DNA of 64,000 nt from an uncultured Porphyromonadaceae bacterium (GCA_947175425.1 CAMWMR010000011.1:1-64000); one strand, 5' to 3'; positions 32,446 through 41,759 are shown, counted from the stretch's first letter. The notes: generated by a model from the letters alone, not told the origin. Numbers and translations are program-made.

Positions 32446-33348
32446 TTAACGGTTAATAAGATTAACAGACATTTCAAAGAGACGGCCGTCGATAGTGTTG
32501 TACACAATCTTGCCGGCTTCAAATGAAGCTGTAGGGAACATTGTCATGCTTTCGGGACGGGTAATTTCCTGAATTTCGGAACCGTCGGCTTTGAGCATTA
32601 CTATTTGCGAAGAGCTGTACTGGTGTCCGTCGTCGGTGGCTTTCATGGCAACAACGGTGTTGTTTCCGAACCACACGGGAGCTTCGTAGTTGCCGAGGTC
32701 GGCAATAATATTTCCGTTGAGGTCGCAAATCACAATTCCGTGACCTGCGGCAACGAACATCACCTTAGTACCGTCGGGCGAAAGCGATTCCCACAGGTAT
32801 CCTGCGTAGGATTCAACGGGGGAGTATGCTTTTTCAACACCGTTTACAGTTATATATAAGGAGGAGCCTTCGGTGCGCACACCTGTTTGCACTTTTTTGC
32901 CGAAAGCTTTGCGTACGCCGTTGAATCGGGTTTCCATGCCACCTTTTGTGAGTTCGGGACGCTGGATGAAGCGGGCCGATTCACCGATTTTGGAGTTCGC
33001 TCCCTGTGCAATGTTGTAGCTGTGGAGCTGGCGCATTTGGCGGCCGTTGCTGTCGGGTGTCTGCGAAATGTAAATCACTTCGGCTCCGTCGGGGGTAAAA
33101 CGAGCGTCGAAACCGGCACGTTCCAGGTCGCATACAAGCGAAGTTGCGCCCGATTCAAAGTCGTAGATGCGCAGGTTGGAGTAGTCGGCGTTGGAGAACA
33201 GCAGTTTGTTTCCGTCGGGGCTTAGAACGGGGTTGTACAGATTGCTCTGTACACCGGCCAGAATAGGAGTGGCTTTGCCGGTTTCGGCAATGCGTGCACT
33301 CATGCCCATGCCTGAGGCGAGAGCTGCAAGTAACAGAAGTCGTTTCAT
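32446..33348 (-). CDS. secreted PD40/TolB-like beta-propeller protein (copy B)
   Basis: NPVLSPDGNKLLFSNADYSNLRIYD; paralogous to copy A by eye. Confidence 0.8.
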   Translation of the reverse strand: MKRLLLLAALASGMGMSARIAETGKATPILAGVQSNLYNPVLSPDGNKLLFSNADYSNLRIYDFESGATSLVCDLERAGFDARFTPDGAEVIYISQTPDSNGRQMRQLHSYNIAQGANSKIGESARFIQRPELTKGGMETRFNGVRKAFGKKVQTGVRTEGSSLYITVNGVEKAYSPVESYAGYLWESLSPDGTKVMFVAAGHGIVICDLNGNIIADLGNYEAPVWFGNNTVVAMKATDDGHQYSSSQIVMLKADGSEIQEITRPESMTMFPTASFEAGKIVYNTIDGRLFEMSVNLINR

Positions 33349-33367
33349 AAGGATAATTATGGTTTAG

Positions 33368-35908
33368 TTATTTTACAATCAGTATGGCGGCGCTTGCACC
33401 TTCGTTGGAGTTAATGTTCACCACGTAGGCACCGGGAGTTGCGGGAGCGGGGAGAACAACTGTTTCGGCGTCCATTCCGGCGTATTTTGCAACGAGAGCT
33501 CCTGCGGGGGAGTATATGTCGATGCTTTGAATGTCGGTGGCATGAACGGTGAAGCATGTTCCTGCGGCTACAGGGTTGGGAGTTATTGAAACTTTGCCTT
33601 TTTCGGCAGTGGCGGTGTTGAGTTCAACCGACGACTGGTAGTTGTCGTAACGGGCGTAGAGGCGATGCAGCTGTACGGTGCCTTGTCCGGAGCCTGCTTC
33701 GGGGTAAAGGCGGATGTTGGAGATACTTACGGGGTAGGTAGATATTTTGGAAGTTTCGCCAACGAGGCTAATGGGTATTTCCACATTGTGTTTGGTAGCG
33801 GCGGCGAAGTTAGGCTCGGTTTCGTGCTTGATTGTTTTGTAGCTTGTACGAGTAGCTTCGGGAGTGTGGATATCGGCCGAAATGTGGGTGAGGTTTACAG
33901 CGGGTTCAAATTCAAAGAAGATGTTATCGGGGAGGCTGTAGAAAACTGTGCCTGTAGCGATAGTGATGTAGGGAGTTTTAGATGAGCCGTATGTGAAAGT
34001 TACAACACCTTCGGGCGAGAGGCTTACGTTAGAAACACCGGTTCCTTTGGCAGTCCATTCGCTAAGGTTTTCGTGAGCCATTTCGGCGGCATTTGCAATT
34101 TCTACGGTAACTTCGGTGCTTTCGGTTATATCGCCGATTTTGGCTGTAATGGTAGTTTTACCTTCTTTGAGGCCGCGGAGAACGCCTTGTGCGTCGATGC
34201 TTACAATGTCGGTGTCGTCGATAATCCATTCAAAGTCGGCGGGGTTGTAGGAGTAAACTTTGTCGCCGATAGTGGCGGATATTTCGATGGGATATTCGCG
34301 AGTGCCGTCGATGAGCAGAGGTTTCACTGCCATAACCGGCTGAGTGGCTGCAACGGTGAGTTCGATGTCGATGCTGACTTCGCCGACAGTTGCTGTGAGT
34401 TTGCCTGTTACGGCATTTTTGCCGGCGGTGAAGGAATTTCCGTCGCAAGTGCCGAGTTCGGGGTCGCAGGAGAGTGTGAAGTCGCGGAAATCGTAGCTGA
34501 TAACGGCGCCGTATTTGTTATATGCAATTACAGTGGGCGAGAAAGTTCCGTAAGCGGGAGCTGTGAGGGACATTTCTTCGAACGCGAGGGCTGCAACTTC
34601 CGAAGCTTCGGGAGTGTCTTCGGGAGCGGTGTTATATACCAGCCAGCCGTTTGCCACGGCGCGGGGAGTACCTTCGGTTGTGCGGTTTTCAATGCGGTCG
34701 GTAATAAACATTTCGGCGGAACCTCCTGCGTCGAAGTTAGCCATGTTGGAGCATCCGAGCCAACGGGCGAATTCGCACATTTTTGCAGTGTTGCATCCTG
34801 CCGATGTTCCGTATACGGGGTCGGTTGATTTGTCGATAACAACAATGTAGAGGGTTTTTCCGTCGGCCGAGCAGCCGTAACCGGTGCGGGAGTAAACCTG
34901 CGAGTTGTAGGTTTCGTTTGAGTTGTGTGCTGTGAGTTCGCCGTTACGCATAACGAGCGCGTTACCGCCTACAGCCTGCTCAACGAGGGGAGTGATTTCG
35001 TTTTCGCTTCCGGGGTTGTAGGTCCAGGAGTATTTCATTACGAGTTTGTCGCCTTCGGCCAAAGCTGCCATAACTTCGCGGTACGGGCCGCGGCCTACAA
35101 GGGCGAGGTCGTGGTTTCCGAGCATTCCGTTACCTGCATCGGTGCGCACTTCCTTGACGATGAATTCAATGTCGCGGCCGCTGTTCCAGTCTTCGCCTTC
35201 GGCAAAGTCAAGAATAACTTCGGTAGCATCTCCCGGGGCGTCGAATTCATATTTGCCGCTTACAATTTTAATGGGCATAAATTCGCGAGCCGAGCCATAG
35301 TAGCGGTTATACATGCAAAGCTCGTCGGTGTGTATGCCTTTGTTGCACTGGTGTACTTCGAGAGTGCCGATTTTACTGTTTGTAACGGCAATTGAAGAAG
35401 TACAGTAGTCGATATATGCTGTTTTGTCGTAGGACATTGAAACTACGCCGGTACGCATAGTGCCGCCGTCCCACTGGTCGCGGTTCTGGTTCGATTCGGT
35501 AACAATAACGCCGTTACGCACGCTTGCGTTACGGGTGGTTCCGGTGTATGTTTTTTCTTCGGGCTGAGTTGCCACCACCCAGAAGTTGGCGTTGGCACCG
35601 GCAACGGCACGGTGTCCTTCCGACGACTGGCGTTTTGCCGCATTTACAAGGAGTTCGGTTCCTTTGGCCGACTCGTTGGCAACAGTTGTTTCAATGCGGT
35701 TGTAGGGATTGTTCAAATCCACTTTCACCACGTTGATATTAAGGGGATAATCGGGCAGTCGATAGCGCAGATGTGTAATGCCGGGGCCGATTTGCCGGTC
35801 GATTTTACATTCCACTTCGTAATCCTTGCCTTCGAGGTTTACGGTTTCGGCCATGGAGCTAAAGCTGAAAAACGCCACAGCTCCGCAAGCGAGTAAAAGT
35901 TTATTCAT
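33368..35908 (-). CDS. NAGPA-like phosphodiester glycosidase (DUF2233) with Ig-like domains and T9SS tail
   Basis: AGANANFW, YIVVIDKS, GCSNMANFDAGGSAEMFI motifs; C-term TPNPVAAGTCFTV. Confidence 0.85.
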   Translation of the reverse strand: MNKLLLACGAVAFFSFSSMAETVNLEGKDYEVECKIDRQIGPGITHLRYRLPDYPLNINVVKVDLNNPYNRIETTVANESAKGTELLVNAAKRQSSEGHRAVAGANANFWVVATQPEEKTYTGTTRNASVRNGVIVTESNQNRDQWDGGTMRTGVVSMSYDKTAYIDYCTSSIAVTNSKIGTLEVHQCNKGIHTDELCMYNRYYGSAREFMPIKIVSGKYEFDAPGDATEVILDFAEGEDWNSGRDIEFIVKEVRTDAGNGMLGNHDLALVGRGPYREVMAALAEGDKLVMKYSWTYNPGSENEITPLVEQAVGGNALVMRNGELTAHNSNETYNSQVYSRTGYGCSADGKTLYIVVIDKSTDPVYGTSAGCNTAKMCEFARWLGCSNMANFDAGGSAEMFITDRIENRTTEGTPRAVANGWLVYNTAPEDTPEASEVAALAFEEMSLTAPAYGTFSPTVIAYNKYGAVISYDFRDFTLSCDPELGTCDGNSFTAGKNAVTGKLTATVGEVSIDIELTVAATQPVMAVKPLLIDGTREYPIEISATIGDKVYSYNPADFEWIIDDTDIVSIDAQGVLRGLKEGKTTITAKIGDITESTEVTVEIANAAEMAHENLSEWTAKGTGVSNVSLSPEGVVTFTYGSSKTPYITIATGTVFYSLPDNIFFEFEPAVNLTHISADIHTPEATRTSYKTIKHETEPNFAAATKHNVEIPISLVGETSKISTYPVSISNIRLYPEAGSGQGTVQLHRLYARYDNYQSSVELNTATAEKGKVSITPNPVAAGTCFTVHATDIQSIDIYSPAGALVAKYAGMDAETVVLPAPATPGAYVVNINSNEGASAAILIVK

Positions 35909-36092
35909 AAATCGGTATCAGATTATAAGTTCAAAAAAGTTGTTTTACGATTGGCGGAATTGTCCAAGACAAAGGTAGATTAAAAATCTGTAATATATAT
36001 CAAAAGTATGTTAAAAAGAGTGTAAGTAATTAAAATGTGTATTATACTTGCCCTAAAGGAGGGTGTTATACGTTAAAAATATAGTTTAAGTG

Positions 36093-36122
36093 TTGCTCTC
36101 TATAAAAAATTTTGTACATTTG
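36093..36122 (+). promoter_or_regulatory. promoter for BspA-like gene
   Basis: TTG (36093-36095), 19-bp spacer, TACATTTG (36115-36122). Confidence 0.6.
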
Positions 36123-36188
36123 CACAGTCTCAATAATCCGCGCAATTATCACATTGAAATCTTAAACCATATACCTTAATATCATTTT

Positions 36189-39100
36189 ATGAACAAGTCT
36201 ACTTATCGTCTTTCCGGCCTTGTTGCAGGAGCGGCATTCGCTCTCTGTTTTGGACTGGGAACCGGAAGTGCCTCGGCACAGACATTTATGCACGAAGGTC
36301 TTGTGTATAAAGCATCCGGAAACAAACTCACTCTACAGGCTGCTACCGTAAATCCTGAGAACGGTACTGCACCCGGAGAATACTCGGGTTCGTATGTAAT
36401 TCCCGAGGAAATACCTTACAATGGCAAAACCTATATTGTAACCAGTGTAGGCACTGTATTCAAGTCCAATGCCAAGCTTGTATCGCTTGAAATGCCCTCT
36501 ACAATCACATCGCTCAGCCGCGGTGCTTTTGCCGATTGTACAGGTCTGGAATCGGTGAAACTGCCTTCAGCAATGACAGCTCTTCCCAGCGATGGTTTTG
36601 CCCGATGCAGTGCGCTTAAGGAAATTTCCATTCCGGGCACAATTGCCAAGGCCGACGGCGGAAATACTTTCAAGGATTGTACCTCGTTGGAAAAAATTAC
36701 CTTTGAGGAAGGTGCGACTCCGCTGCTTATCAAGCTTGCTTTGTTCACCGAGCTTCCCTCGAGCCTTAAGGAAGTGTATATCTATCGCGACCTCGACAAC
36801 TCTACTGTTGCCATGGCCGATAAACCTTTCCGTGCAAGCACAAGTCTTGAAAAAGTTGTTTTGGGCGATAAGGTAACAGCTCTTCCCGCCAGCTTCTTCG
36901 AAAACTGTACTGCTCTTAAGGACGTTACAATCGGTGCCGGTCTCGAAACAATAGGAACTTCGGCTCTTTCAAACACCGCTATCACCGAAATCGTACTTCC
37001 CGACGCTCTCAAAACCATTACCGCATCGGCTTTTGCAGGCGACAAGAGTCTTGTTAAAGTTACTATGGGTAAACTGGTGAAGACAATCGAAAGTATGGCT
37101 TTCCGTAACACCGGTGTTACAGAAATCAACTTCTCCGATTCTCTTACCACTATCGGCGACATGGCTTTCCAGAACTCAGGCCTCGCAGGTACTCTCACAC
37201 TTCCCGAAGCGCTCAAGAAACTCGGCTCGCAGGCGTTTGCCGCCAACACCGGTCTTACAGAAGTTGTTTTGGGCGACTCGCTTGCAACTGTAGGCGACGG
37301 TCCTTTCATGGCTTGTCCCGAAATTTCCAAGTATACCGTTGCTGCCGACAACCGTTATTTTGCCAATGAAGCAGCCGGCCGTTATGTAACCGACAAAGAC
37401 GGCAAAGTACTTTACTTCTACGCTCCCAAAGCCGCAGGCAACGCTCTCGCACTCGGTGTAACCGAAATCAAGCCTTATGCATGCTACGGTGCCACCGCTC
37501 TTGAAAATGTTGATATTCCTTCCTGCGCCACATTCGGTGACTACGCTTTTGCAAGCTCAGGCATCAAATCTCTTACCGTTAAAGGTTCGGTTGGCCGTTA
37601 TGTTGCACAGAACTGTCCCGAACTCACTGCAGTGAATATTCAGACAACCGAAGTTCCCATCGGTATTGTTGCCGGTTGCGAAAAACTTACATCTGTAACA
37701 CTTCCCGAAGCTGTGACAGTTGTTAAATCGGAAGCTTTCAAAGGCACCTCTGCTCTCAAAGAACTTAACCTCGGCAGCTGCCTCGCAATTATTGAATCCG
37801 GCGCGTTCGACAACGCCGCAGTTGAAACTCTCAGCGTAGGTTCCACTTATCCTGCCGTAATGCCCGACGGTGTATTCACCGAAGCACATGCAAACATCAC
37901 CGTAAAAGTTCCCGTCGACCTCGTTGACGCTTACAAAGCCGCTCCCGGCTGGAGCATGCTCAAGATTGCCGGCGATGCCAACATCGTAGCCGGCGGCGCC
38001 GACATGGGTATGCCCGCAGGTCTTTACTACGCAGGTGAAGACGGAATGCTCCACTGTGTATATTCCGACGGCGAAAGCGACACCTACGACGTTGGCGGCG
38101 TTCCCCACACTTTCCAGCTTGTAGAATACAGCAACCGTATTTACGGTGCCTGCGCCGGTGAAAAATTCGTTTACTCGGCTACCGGTGCTGTCGACGGCGA
38201 CGGTAAACTGTTCTATATCTCCAAAGTTGGCGGCAATATTTTCCAGGCTGTCGTTCTCGACAACACCGGCAATAACGCCTATATGGACCCCTTCGGCCTC
38301 TACATCTATGGCGAAGACCTCTATGTAAACGACCGTAACGTTTGTCTGCGCAAAATTCCCGCAAGCGCAATTTCACTTCCCCAGGACTATCCCTCTTGGA
38401 TGGAAAACAACTGGATGGCTTTCTACAACACCGAATGGACCTATGGCTGTATCAAAGCCGGTTTTGCAATCACTACTGCTGCCGATACTCAGGAACCTCT
38501 CTACTGGCTCGGCATGAAGTATAACGGCTATGGTATTTTCCGTTTCCGCGAAGGTAACATCGGTACCGGCGCAGGCGACCTCGCCGGCCCCCGTCCCACC
38601 GACCGTTCTCTGTTCACTCAGTTCACCCCCATTATCACCACTTTCAATGTTGACGAACCCAACGGACACCTCTATATGTATGTAGTACGCATGGGCGACC
38701 TCAATGTGGAAAATCCTGTTAAGTGCGGTCTCTACCGTGTAAACATCGCCGATGTTGAAGCCAACTCCGACGCTTCTTCGTTCTGGGATTACAACCCCGT
38801 ACTCATCGACGGTGCTCCCGTAATCTACGAAGGCAACACCGAGTACGTTGGTATTCCTCAGCTCGCTATCGACAGCAAGGGCGAATACATGTACTGGTGC
38901 TACCGTACACCTTCGGAAGAAAGCATTGAAACAATCGAAGGCTATACCGTTGCACAGCAGGAATCCAACAACCGTTTCCACTGGGCCGACAAGTACGACG
39001 CCACCAACCCCCGTCATCAGGACGGTATCAAGCGTATCAAACTCGGCGAGGCCAATCCCGAAGTTGAAACAGTTGTTCCCGGTGTTCGCGGTTACGGCGT

Positions 39101-39368
39101 TGTAGCTGTAAACTACGAAGGCTCCACACGTCCCGAAGGCGGTGTTTCCGCAATTGTAGGCGCTCAGGCCAAACTCGCTCACATTGCCAACGGTACAGTA
39201 GTTGCCGATACCGACCTCCGTCTTGAAGTTTACACAACAGCCGGTCTGCTTGTTGCAGTTGAAAATCTTGCTGCAGGCGAAACTTTCGCAGCCGACCTCG
39301 AAGCCGGTGTTTACGTAGCTGTTGCCAATGCTGCAGGTGAAACTCAGGTTCTCAAATTCGTGAAATAA
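36189..39368 (+). CDS. BspA-like leucine-rich-repeat (LRR_5) surface protein with T9SS-like tail
   Basis: repeats of the type AFxxxTGLTEVVLGDSLxTVGDGPF; signal peptide; C-term GVYVAVANAAGETQVLKFVK. Confidence 0.85.
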   Translation: MNKSTYRLSGLVAGAAFALCFGLGTGSASAQTFMHEGLVYKASGNKLTLQAATVNPENGTAPGEYSGSYVIPEEIPYNGKTYIVTSVGTVFKSNAKLVSLEMPSTITSLSRGAFADCTGLESVKLPSAMTALPSDGFARCSALKEISIPGTIAKADGGNTFKDCTSLEKITFEEGATPLLIKLALFTELPSSLKEVYIYRDLDNSTVAMADKPFRASTSLEKVVLGDKVTALPASFFENCTALKDVTIGAGLETIGTSALSNTAITEIVLPDALKTITASAFAGDKSLVKVTMGKLVKTIESMAFRNTGVTEINFSDSLTTIGDMAFQNSGLAGTLTLPEALKKLGSQAFAANTGLTEVVLGDSLATVGDGPFMACPEISKYTVAADNRYFANEAAGRYVTDKDGKVLYFYAPKAAGNALALGVTEIKPYACYGATALENVDIPSCATFGDYAFASSGIKSLTVKGSVGRYVAQNCPELTAVNIQTTEVPIGIVAGCEKLTSVTLPEAVTVVKSEAFKGTSALKELNLGSCLAIIESGAFDNAAVETLSVGSTYPAVMPDGVFTEAHANITVKVPVDLVDAYKAAPGWSMLKIAGDANIVAGGADMGMPAGLYYAGEDGMLHCVYSDGESDTYDVGGVPHTFQLVEYSNRIYGACAGEKFVYSATGAVDGDGKLFYISKVGGNIFQAVVLDNTGNNAYMDPFGLYIYGEDLYVNDRNVCLRKIPASAISLPQDYPSWMENNWMAFYNTEWTYGCIKAGFAITTAADTQEPLYWLGMKYNGYGIFRFREGNIGTGAGDLAGPRPTDRSLFTQFTPIITTFNVDEPNGHLYMYVVRMGDLNVENPVKCGLYRVNIADVEANSDASSFWDYNPVLIDGAPVIYEGNTEYVGIPQLAIDSKGEYMYWCYRTPSEESIETIEGYTVAQQESNNRFHWADKYDATNPRHQDGIKRIKLGEANPEVETVVPGVRGYGVVAVNYEGSTRPEGGVSAIVGAQAKLAHIANGTVVADTDLRLEVYTTAGLLVAVENLAAGETFAADLEAGVYVAVANAAGETQVLKFVK

Positions 39369-39385
39369 TATCACAATTTATATTC

Positions 39386-39423
39386 AAGCGCCGTCCGCCA
39401 TGTGTGTGACGGCGCTTTTTTTA
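39386..39423 (+). terminator. terminator of BspA-like gene
   Basis: AAGCGCCGTC/GACGGCGCTT plus T-tract. Confidence 0.85.
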
Positions 39424-39508
39424 TGTTTTTCAGCATAATGTGAACCGCGGGCCGTTATTATTGCTTATATTTGAAAAAAGTTACATTTATATGCAAGTAT
39501 AGAGCCGG

Positions 39509-41077
39509 ATGTATTCTATGAAAATAGCATTACCACCTCGTCGCGACGGTGCTCCTGCGGGTAATTTGGAACTATCGTCGGATCAATCGCTTCTTATTGT
39601 CGGTGCCAACGGTGCCGGTAAAACCCGTTTCACTCATAATATAATGGAGAGTATGGGCGAGACGGCCTATCCGTTGTCGGCGCTCGATGCGCTGTACGGA
39701 CGTCGGCGAGGCGGAGAACTTCCTCCGGTTCTTGCCCGGAGGCTGGCGGGTGGAGCAGCGGCTTTGCCGGCCGATGCTACAGTACTCGAGCTTTTTCTTT
39801 GGCAGCTTATGCACGATGAAATGTTGAATCTCATAGGCTATAAACTTGCGTTGGCCGATAAAAAGCAGGCACAGCTAAAGCGTACGCGGCTTGATGCGGT
39901 TATCGAACTGTGGCAGGATGTTTTTCCGGGAAACCGCGTACTTATTGACAGTGGTAAAATTGTTTTTGCACGCGGCATGGATGCCTCTACATATTCCTCG
40001 GTTCGGCTTTCCGACGGCGAACGTGCCGTGTTGTACTATGCCGCAGCTGTAAGTTATGCACCGCACAATTCGGTTATTTTTGTGGACAGCCCCGAAATAT
40101 TTTTGCACCCGTCGCTCACTGCATCGCTGTGGAACCGGCTGGAGGCTTCGCGTCCCGATTGCTGTTTCTGCTATACTACTCACGACACCGAGTTTACTTC
40201 GTCGCGCAACGGAGCTCCTGTAATATGGGTGCGCGATTACGATTCGGCTGCCAAGGCTTGGGATTACGATATTCTTCCGCCGCAAACCGGAATTTCCAAC
40301 GAGTTGTATATAACCTTGATAGGTGCCCGCAAGCCTGTTTTGTTCATTGAGGGCGACAGCGAACGAAGCATCGATGCAAAACTTTATCCGCTTATTTTCC
40401 CCGATTTTACCGTTCGCTCGCTCGGCAGTTGCAATAAGGTTATCGAAGCCACGCGCACTTTCAACGATTTGTCGGGCTTCCATAAAATGGATTCTTTCGG
40501 CATTGTGGATCGCGACCGCCGTGACGATGCCGAAGTGGCATATCTTCGCCGCAAGCGCATAATGGTTCCCGATGTCGCCGAAATTGAGAATATGCTTTTG
40601 CTTGAGGATGTTGTAAAGGCAGTTGCCGCATCCACCGGGCACGATGGCGAGCGTATTTTTTCGCGTGTGCGAAAAACTATAATCAATCTTTTTGCCGGCG
40701 ATTTGCATCAGCAGGCGCTCCAGCATACACGCCACAGGGTCAAGCGAACGATAGAGTACCGTGTCGATGCCCGTTTCACCGATATCGGCAACATGGAAGA
40801 GCACCTTGGCGGATTGCTTGGCGAAATTAATCCGCGAAAGATTTACGAGGCGTTCTGCCGCGAGTTCCGCGCTTACGTAGAGGCTCGCGATTATAATGCC
40901 ATTCTGCGTGTGTTCAATCAAAAATCCATGCTTTCGTCGTGCAATGTGGCCAATATGTGCGGCTTTAAGAATAAGGAAAAATATATAGAAGCCGTGGTGA
41001 GGCTTTTGCGTCAAAACCATACCACGGCTCAAAGTATACGTGCGGCAGTGCGCCGCTGCCTGTCGTTTACAGATTGA
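39509..41077 (+). CDS. AAA/ABC-type ATPase fused to DUF4435 (OLD/TOPRIM-like) domain
   Basis: Walker A GANGAGKTRF, signature LSDGERA, Walker B VIFVDSPE; then VLFIEGDSERS...GIVDRDRR. Confidence 0.75.
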   Translation: MYSMKIALPPRRDGAPAGNLELSSDQSLLIVGANGAGKTRFTHNIMESMGETAYPLSALDALYGRRRGGELPPVLARRLAGGAAALPADATVLELFLWQLMHDEMLNLIGYKLALADKKQAQLKRTRLDAVIELWQDVFPGNRVLIDSGKIVFARGMDASTYSSVRLSDGERAVLYYAAAVSYAPHNSVIFVDSPEIFLHPSLTASLWNRLEASRPDCCFCYTTHDTEFTSSRNGAPVIWVRDYDSAAKAWDYDILPPQTGISNELYITLIGARKPVLFIEGDSERSIDAKLYPLIFPDFTVRSLGSCNKVIEATRTFNDLSGFHKMDSFGIVDRDRRDDAEVAYLRRKRIMVPDVAEIENMLLLEDVVKAVAASTGHDGERIFSRVRKTIINLFAGDLHQQALQHTRHRVKRTIEYRVDARFTDIGNMEEHLGGLLGEINPRKIYEAFCREFRAYVEARDYNAILRVFNQKSMLSSCNVANMCGFKNKEKYIEAVVRLLRQNHTTAQSIRAAVRRCLSFTD

Positions 41078-41518
41078 GCAGCTGCTCGGCGTGAATCTTT
41101 GTTTTTATCTGTTTCGGGCCAAGAATATTGGTAATAGTGCCGTCGGGCGCTATTATGAATGTTGTGCGCAAAGTACCCATGTATTTGCGTCCGTACATGC
41201 TTTTTCGGCCCATACACCCATTTGTTCAACGAGTTTGTGTTCCGTATCGGCAATAAGCGGAAACGGCAGTTGATTTTTCTCGGCGAATTTGATGTGTGAG
41301 GCTGCCGGGTCCACGCTTACGCCTATAACCTGATAGCCGGCGGCGAGGAGTTGACTGTAGCCGTCGCGCAGGCTGCAGGCCTGTGCGGTGCAGCCCGAGG
41401 TATTGTCCTTGGGGTAGAAATAGAGTGCTATTTTTTTGCCGGGAAATTGGCTTAGACGCACTTCGTTGCCGTGGGCGTCGGTCCCGAGAAAGTCGGGAAC
41501 TTTATCTCCGATATTCAT
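41067..41518 (-). CDS. bcp: thioredoxin-dependent peroxiredoxin (Bcp), apparent 1-nt frameshift near 41201-41206
   Basis: N-part TSGCTAQACSLRD...EQMGVWAEK; C-part SMYGRKYMGTLRTTFIIAPDGTITNILGPKQIKTKIHAEQLLNL in the -1 frame. Confidence 0.85.
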
Positions 41519-41570
41519 ATTTCAGTTGGTGTTATTGTTTTTACAAAGGTAATAAAAGTTTATGAAAAAA

Positions 41571-41598
41571 GCCCGCGCCTATGGGGTATGGCGCGGGC
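41571..41598 (-). terminator. GC-rich hairpin between M13 peptidase and bcp
   Basis: GCCCGCGCC/GGCGCGGGC 9-bp stem, nested with AAAAAAGCCCG/CGGGCTTTTTT. Confidence 0.6.
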
Positions 41599-41759
41599 GA
41601 TATAAAAGGCGCTGTGTTGTCATCGGGCTTTTTTAATGAAGCCAGAAAAATGCCTCCTATGCTTGTATAACATGCGGGGCGGAATATTGTTCACAAAAAA
41701 TAAATGACGATTGGAATTTAAGGTTTCCAACCGTCATTTATTATAATGTCAATAGCGGT

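Noticed and set aside
41029-41253. 74-aa minus ORF as an independent gene
   Set aside because: It is an out-of-frame reading of the bcp C-terminus; the frameshift explanation accounts for it.
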